A stretch of 64,000 nt of DNA from Methanosarcina barkeri str. Wiesmoor (GTDB taxonomy: Archaea > Halobacteriota > Methanosarcinia > Methanosarcinales > Methanosarcinaceae), in contig NZ_CP009526.1 in the NCBI RefSeq assembly GCF_000969985.1, positions 2,418,001 to 2,482,000 on the forward strand, in the 5' to 3' direction. Both the position numbers and the translations under genes were made by a program. Positions 60,601-64,000 of this stretch are shown here, one piece after another. Within the stretch, counting starts at the first letter, position 1; the number at the start of each line of letters is the position of its first letter. The notes below the pieces were generated by a model. That model was not told the DNA's origin, made no database searches, and saw only the letters and a program-made list of their open reading frames with translations.

Positions 60601-63600
60601 CTTGTCACAGCTTCTTCGGCATCGGCAACCCTGGTTGCGAACTTCTCTGCTGACGTAACGAAAGGTACGGTTCCTCTCAGTGTGAATTTCACTGACCAGT
60701 CAACAGGTTCCCCAACATCCTGGTTCTGGGACTTCGGAGACGGTACTAATGCTACCGAGCAGAACCCCGTGCATATCTACAGTAAAGTCGGAAACTATAC
60801 AGTCAACCTTACGGTTGAAAATGCAGACGGAAGTAATTCTGAAGTAAAGACTGAATACATTGTGGTAAGTGAACCACTGCCTGGAGCACCGGTTGCAAAC
60901 TTCACAGCCAATCGGACCAGTGGAAAGGCTCCGCTTGACGTTCAGTTCACCGATGTATCAACTGGAAATATCTCATCCTATGCATGGGACTTTGATAACG
61001 ATGGCAACGTAGACAGTACTGAGCAGAACCCTATTCACACTTACACCGCAGCTTGGAACTATACCGTCAACCTTACGGTCACAAATGAAGCCGGAAGCAA
61101 CAGCACAGTAAAGACGGATTATATCACTGTAAGTTCAGCGAAAACTAACGATCTCACTATCTCCGGAATCATAAACACTGTACCAGGCTCTGCAGTCTTT
61201 GCCAAGGAGGCAAACACTGTAAAGATAACCGATGTCAAGAACACCGGAACTGACACCCTTACTAACATTTCGCTGTCTCTATATGCAAGCGACGTGTCCG
61301 ATGGAACAGTTCCGGTAAACACAACAACAATTGTTTCCCTTGCAAGTGGAGAGACAGTAACCGTATCCTTAATTGACCCCACAATCCGCAGCCTGGAAGG
61401 CGGCACCGTAACCTACACTGCAGTTGTCGACCCTGACAACCTTATTCCTGAAAATAACGAGGCAAACAACAATGCCAGTGTGGATAAGTCTGTCAAATAC
61501 AATGGGTATAAAGGCAAACGCTACTGGGAAGGTGGAAGTGATATCACAACGAAAGAGACCTATGATCTCCAGGGTAACCTTCTGTACTCCACCCAATCTT
61601 CTTCTGCTTATAAGGGTGTAAAATGGGCTAACAGGACAGAAACCTGGACAGCAAGCGACCTTTTGATTCCGAGCGGTTCTACTGTGGAAAAAGCCGTGCT
61701 CTATATGTCCTATAACTGGGATACAACTTCTGGAGGAGTGCCAAAATGGACTGCAACCTTCAACGGAAACACGCTTGCAAACGGTACCCTCTACACTGAC
61801 AAGAGTAATTTCGGTAGTTATGCGAATTATACATACGGTCTCTATGTCTTCGATGTAACAGATCAGTTCAATACTGCTGGAAACAACCTTACCATGACAC
61901 CTGACTCTGAAAACAGCAATGCTCTGTACCCCAGCACTCTGGTAGTGGTCTACCGCGATTCTAACGAAACCAGGAAACAAATCTTCATCAATGAAGAATG
62001 CGACGAACTAGCTTATTCTCCTACTAGTTACGGAACTACGCTTGAAGAAGCCACTGCCTATGCTCCTTTCACAGGCATGTCTGTTGACGTGAGTAAGGTA
62101 AGGAACGCTACGCTGTACAGTTTCGCAGGAAGTGCCGGTCCAGATGAAGGGAATCTGCTCTTCAATGGCAATACCGTTGCAAGCAATGCATGGCAGGGAA
62201 ATGCAAGCTCCAGCAATGCACAGGTTTTTGACGTGAAAAATTACATTAACAAAACCGGTAACGAGGCAGGTATCCAGGAAACAATACGCGGAGGTATGAA
62301 TGTGCTCCAGCAGATCCTTGTTGTTGAATATCAGGAAGAACAAGAATCTGCACCAGTAGCTAACTTTACTGCAAATGTAACAACCGGTACAGCACCAATG
62401 ACCGTAGAATTCACAGATATCTCGACTGGCTCGCCGACGGGCTGGCAGTGGGATTTCAACGATGATGGGATAATTGACAGTACTGAGCAGAACCCTATCT
62501 ACACATATTCAACAGTAGGTAACTATACCGTCAACCTTACTGTTGTCAATGCTGACGGTAACGATTCTGAAGTAAAGACTGAATACATTGTGGTAAGTGA
62601 ACCATTGCCTGGAGCTCCGGTTGCAAACTTTACTGCAACTCCGACGTCTGGTAATGCTCCTCTCACTGTCAACTTTACGGATCAGTCAAATGGCAATATC
62701 TCATCCTATGCATGGGACTTTGATAACGATGGAACAGTTGACAGCACTGAGCAGAACCCTATCTACACTTATGCTGCAGCCGGTACCTACACTGTCAACC
62801 TTACGGTTGCAAATGCTAACGGTAACGATTCTGAGGTAAAAACTGAGTATATTAAGGTCTCCAGTCAATCTTCAGCAAAGCCAGTAGCTGAATTTTCTGC
62901 GAATCCAACATCAGGAAAAACACCATTAAAGGTTAAATTTACTGACACAAGCACTGGTTCTCCAACTTTCTGGTTCTGGAAATTTGGGGACGGGTCAAAG
63001 TCATTCCACCAGAACCCTGTTCACAAGTATTCAAAGGCAGGAACATATACTGTTAACTTGACTGTAAAGAATGCTAAAGGCAAGAACACGGTAACAAAAA
63101 CAGAATACATAAAAGTGATAACAAAACCTGCTGCAAACTTCAACAGCAGTGTTACATTAGGAAAAACACCATTAAAGGTTAAATTTACTGACACAAGTAC
63201 AGGAATACCTGCTAAATGGAGATGGGACTTTGGAGATGGAGCAAAGTCATTCCTCAAGAATCCGGTTCACAAGTATTCTAAGGCAGGAACATATACTGTT
63301 AACTTGACAGTAAAGAATGCTAAAGGCAAGAACACGGTAACAAAAACAGAATATATAAAAGTGATTACAAAACCAGCTGCAAACTTTTCTGCAACTCCAA
63401 CCTCAGGAAAAACGCCATTAAAGGTTAAATTTACTGACACAAGTACAGGAATACCTGCTAAATGGAGGTGGGACTTTGGAGACGGAGCAAAGTCATTCCA
63501 TCAGAATCCTGTTCACAAGTATTCAAAGGCAGGAACATATACTGTTAACTTGACAGTAAAGAATGCTAAAGGCAAGAACACGGTAACAAAAACACAATAT

Positions 63601-63615
63601 ATAAAAGTTGTATAA
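57613..63615 (+). CDS. Giant surface protein: DUF3344, CARDB, ten PKD domains and VCBS-like repeats
   Basis: 2000 residues, exported (YILPILLILLFAGTASALN). The order is DUF3344 (~28-270), CARDB (~275-375), PKD 1-3 (~380-630), five VCBS/FG-GAP-like repeats (~635-895) with Ca2+-type loops such as LADLDNDGDYDLLIG, CARDB, PKD 4-5, CARDB, a second DUF3344 (~1290-1570) and PKD 6-10. The last PKDs are lysine-rich and match those of the gene at 39856. It ends in PKD without an anchor. The start is doubtful: GTG 57613 lies inside the Shine-Dalgarno AAAGGTGAT, and the next in-frame option is ATA 57622. It probably serves as a cell-surface adhesin or matrix protein. Confidence 0.85.
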   Translation: MINITPKYAKYILPILLILLFAGTASALNTTAHDTVRGEMYVSSIANWDSKLSTNNFNVPNGTVAFARYYVGIWGSSYLEDATISTTFNGHEFETNPSCYISGMGVTWIPYNVTDYVQPGEKNTATINSKSWGDGRQYGTTLVVVLKKESKPQMEYWIADGLDWLHYGEYLGYSVDNSFTYFNGTVDLANVQSASLYSTHLTGYNYEDFNGKSLSNPADSTSGGYFDYIRWDNVKDSLVAENQTVNVGRGSDTYCSPVFHALSIEYKASDLIPVNLTPSVVIANTSNTMTATIENQGDKDSQPFNVSLMVKGKVVDTQSVSGLTAGGNTTVDLHWTPDGSADTYSLSVVADPENTVVESNENNNILTSLIGANSATAPVAEFSADKTSGDAPLTVTFTDQSTKSPISWSWDFDNDGTIDSTEQNPTYIYSTPGNYTVNLTVSNAGGTNSSLKMNYITVSAITPVANFTASPLTGGTPLTVNFSDQSTNTPTSWFWDFGDGTNATNQNPSHTYAAAGKYTINLTVSNVAGSDSEIKTDYISAFIPPVANFTATPTTGSAPLLVTFTDQSTNTPTSWLWDFGDGSNSTSQNPTHLYTAIGTYTVKLTATNVAGNNTTSKTGYITTSTTSGPVWASKSEWNAPDINTYAAPCLADLDDDGDYDLLDGVYSGYAYGYENTGTKNSPVWTSKSAWNTPDIGSSAALCLADLDNDGDYDLLIGDKIGKVHGYENTGTKNSPVWTTNSAWDVPDIGSSAVPCLVDLDNDGDYDLLIGEKSGKVYGYENTGTKNSPVWTANSAWDVPDIGSYAAPCSSDLDEDGDYDLLIGNTDGTSYAYENTGTKNSPVWTQKSAWNAPNIIEPIAHPYLADLDGDGDYDLLVGAYGGSIYGYENTAVSAVAKPDIIPTEIIPSSSITANTLCIISSTINNTGTENVDTFNATLSVNDTVVDTQSVSGIASGSSSTVNFSWTPKSADDYNLTVTADPENEIDESDETNNALKVLVTASSASATLVANFSADVTKGTVPLSVNFTDQSTGSPTSWFWDFGDGTNATEQNPVHIYSKVGNYTVNLTVENADGSNSEVKTEYIVVSEPLPGAPVANFTANRTSGKAPLDVQFTDVSTGNISSYAWDFDNDGNVDSTEQNPIHTYTAAWNYTVNLTVTNEAGSNSTVKTDYITVSSAKTNDLTISGIINTVPGSAVFAKEANTVKITDVKNTGTDTLTNISLSLYASDVSDGTVPVNTTTIVSLASGETVTVSLIDPTIRSLEGGTVTYTAVVDPDNLIPENNEANNNASVDKSVKYNGYKGKRYWEGGSDITTKETYDLQGNLLYSTQSSSAYKGVKWANRTETWTASDLLIPSGSTVEKAVLYMSYNWDTTSGGVPKWTATFNGNTLANGTLYTDKSNFGSYANYTYGLYVFDVTDQFNTAGNNLTMTPDSENSNALYPSTLVVVYRDSNETRKQIFINEECDELAYSPTSYGTTLEEATAYAPFTGMSVDVSKVRNATLYSFAGSAGPDEGNLLFNGNTVASNAWQGNASSSNAQVFDVKNYINKTGNEAGIQETIRGGMNVLQQILVVEYQEEQESAPVANFTANVTTGTAPMTVEFTDISTGSPTGWQWDFNDDGIIDSTEQNPIYTYSTVGNYTVNLTVVNADGNDSEVKTEYIVVSEPLPGAPVANFTATPTSGNAPLTVNFTDQSNGNISSYAWDFDNDGTVDSTEQNPIYTYAAAGTYTVNLTVANANGNDSEVKTEYIKVSSQSSAKPVAEFSANPTSGKTPLKVKFTDTSTGSPTFWFWKFGDGSKSFHQNPVHKYSKAGTYTVNLTVKNAKGKNTVTKTEYIKVITKPAANFNSSVTLGKTPLKVKFTDTSTGIPAKWRWDFGDGAKSFLKNPVHKYSKAGTYTVNLTVKNAKGKNTVTKTEYIKVITKPAANFSATPTSGKTPLKVKFTDTSTGIPAKWRWDFGDGAKSFHQNPVHKYSKAGTYTVNLTVKNAKGKNTVTKTQYIKVV

Positions 63616-64000
63616 AAGGACAACAAATACAAGACCTAAAATATATTCTGAAAGCAAATAAATCCTTAACTTGAAAAACAATAAAAAATCGAGGCTAAAG
63701 GGTTGAGAGATCATTGATCAAATCTGGCAAAATAGCCCTTTAGCCTCGTTGAACAGAGTTGAAAACCAACTTTGGTTTGAAATTTTTAATAACTGACACC
63801 ATTACCTAATCTCAGGTTAGCATGAAAGTGTGGAATAAAACTGGTTCCTCATGTGTATTCTTCCTTTTCTGCTCATAATCACATTTAAACTTCGATGACA
63901 ATTTTTTGGTTAGTTTAGGTACAACTTTGAAAAATCAAAATGCCGACAATTTACTGCAAGTGGTGAGGGCTTAATAACCAAAAAAAGCAGGGTAGAGTAC
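63616..64000. other. Downstream region with a 13-bp inverted repeat
   Basis: CGAGGCTAAAGGG (63690-63702) pairs with CCCTTTAGCCTCG (63737-63749), a perfect stem with a 34-base loop that may end the giant gene's mRNA. Near 63950, ATTTACTGCAAGTGGTGAG resembles a worn right end of the TTCCGCAG MITE family. No gene. Confidence 0.5.

Overview
The window reads as chromosome of a methanogenic archaeon of the Methanosarcina type. The grounds are archaeal topoisomerase VI genes next to a bacterial-type gyrase, a cluster of DUF3344/PKD/CARDB surface proteins typical of Methanosarcinales, archaeal TATA elements, and long AT-rich intergenic regions full of small repeats. The species cannot be fixed from the sequence alone. 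No rRNA, complete tRNA or CRISPR array was seen.

Layout. 0-1.8 kb: the end of an ECF vitamin/metal transporter operon (double ATPase plus EcfT). 1.8-3.6 kb: a gene-free stretch with a candidate structured RNA (two related hairpins and C-rich segments), two nested MITEs with target duplications and a 10-nt tandem array. 3.6-7.9 kb: an acyl-CoA ligase, a thioesterase, an XRE-cupin regulator and an Old Yellow Enzyme-like oxidoreductase. 8.0-12.6 kb: two paralogous exported proteins, MsrA, a PEBP lipoprotein, a zinc-ribbon protein and a decayed DUF362 gene. 12.9-15.4 kb: a PhoU/TrkA_C protein with two MgtE-like half transporters. 15.6-25.3 kb: a stand-alone RAM protein, then top6B-top6A and gyrB-gyrA on the same strand.

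25.3-35.1 kb is accessory: a chagasin-type protease inhibitor, a Yip1-like membrane protein, an AAA/DUF4143 ATPase and a long TPR locus broken by one in-frame TGA. These genes are separated by four copies of a GC-rich intergenic repeat. A frameshifted remnant, a HAD nucleotidase and an AP-superfamily hydrolase follow.

35.8-63.6 kb is a cell-surface island. Six genes carry DUF3344 domains (eight domains in all), combined with CARDB, PKD, VCBS-like and low-complexity repeats. Among them lie two further exported adhesin-like proteins, a wrecked transposase carrying its own MITE, a DUF2117 protein, and a three-gene set of MacB-type permease, DUF3344 protein and a CARDB-like protein fused to an ECF S-component-like membrane domain. 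Start codons in this island are often unusual (ACG in place of ATG; GTG or ATG buried in the Shine-Dalgarno). Short tandem arrays sit at the stop codons of several genes across the window.
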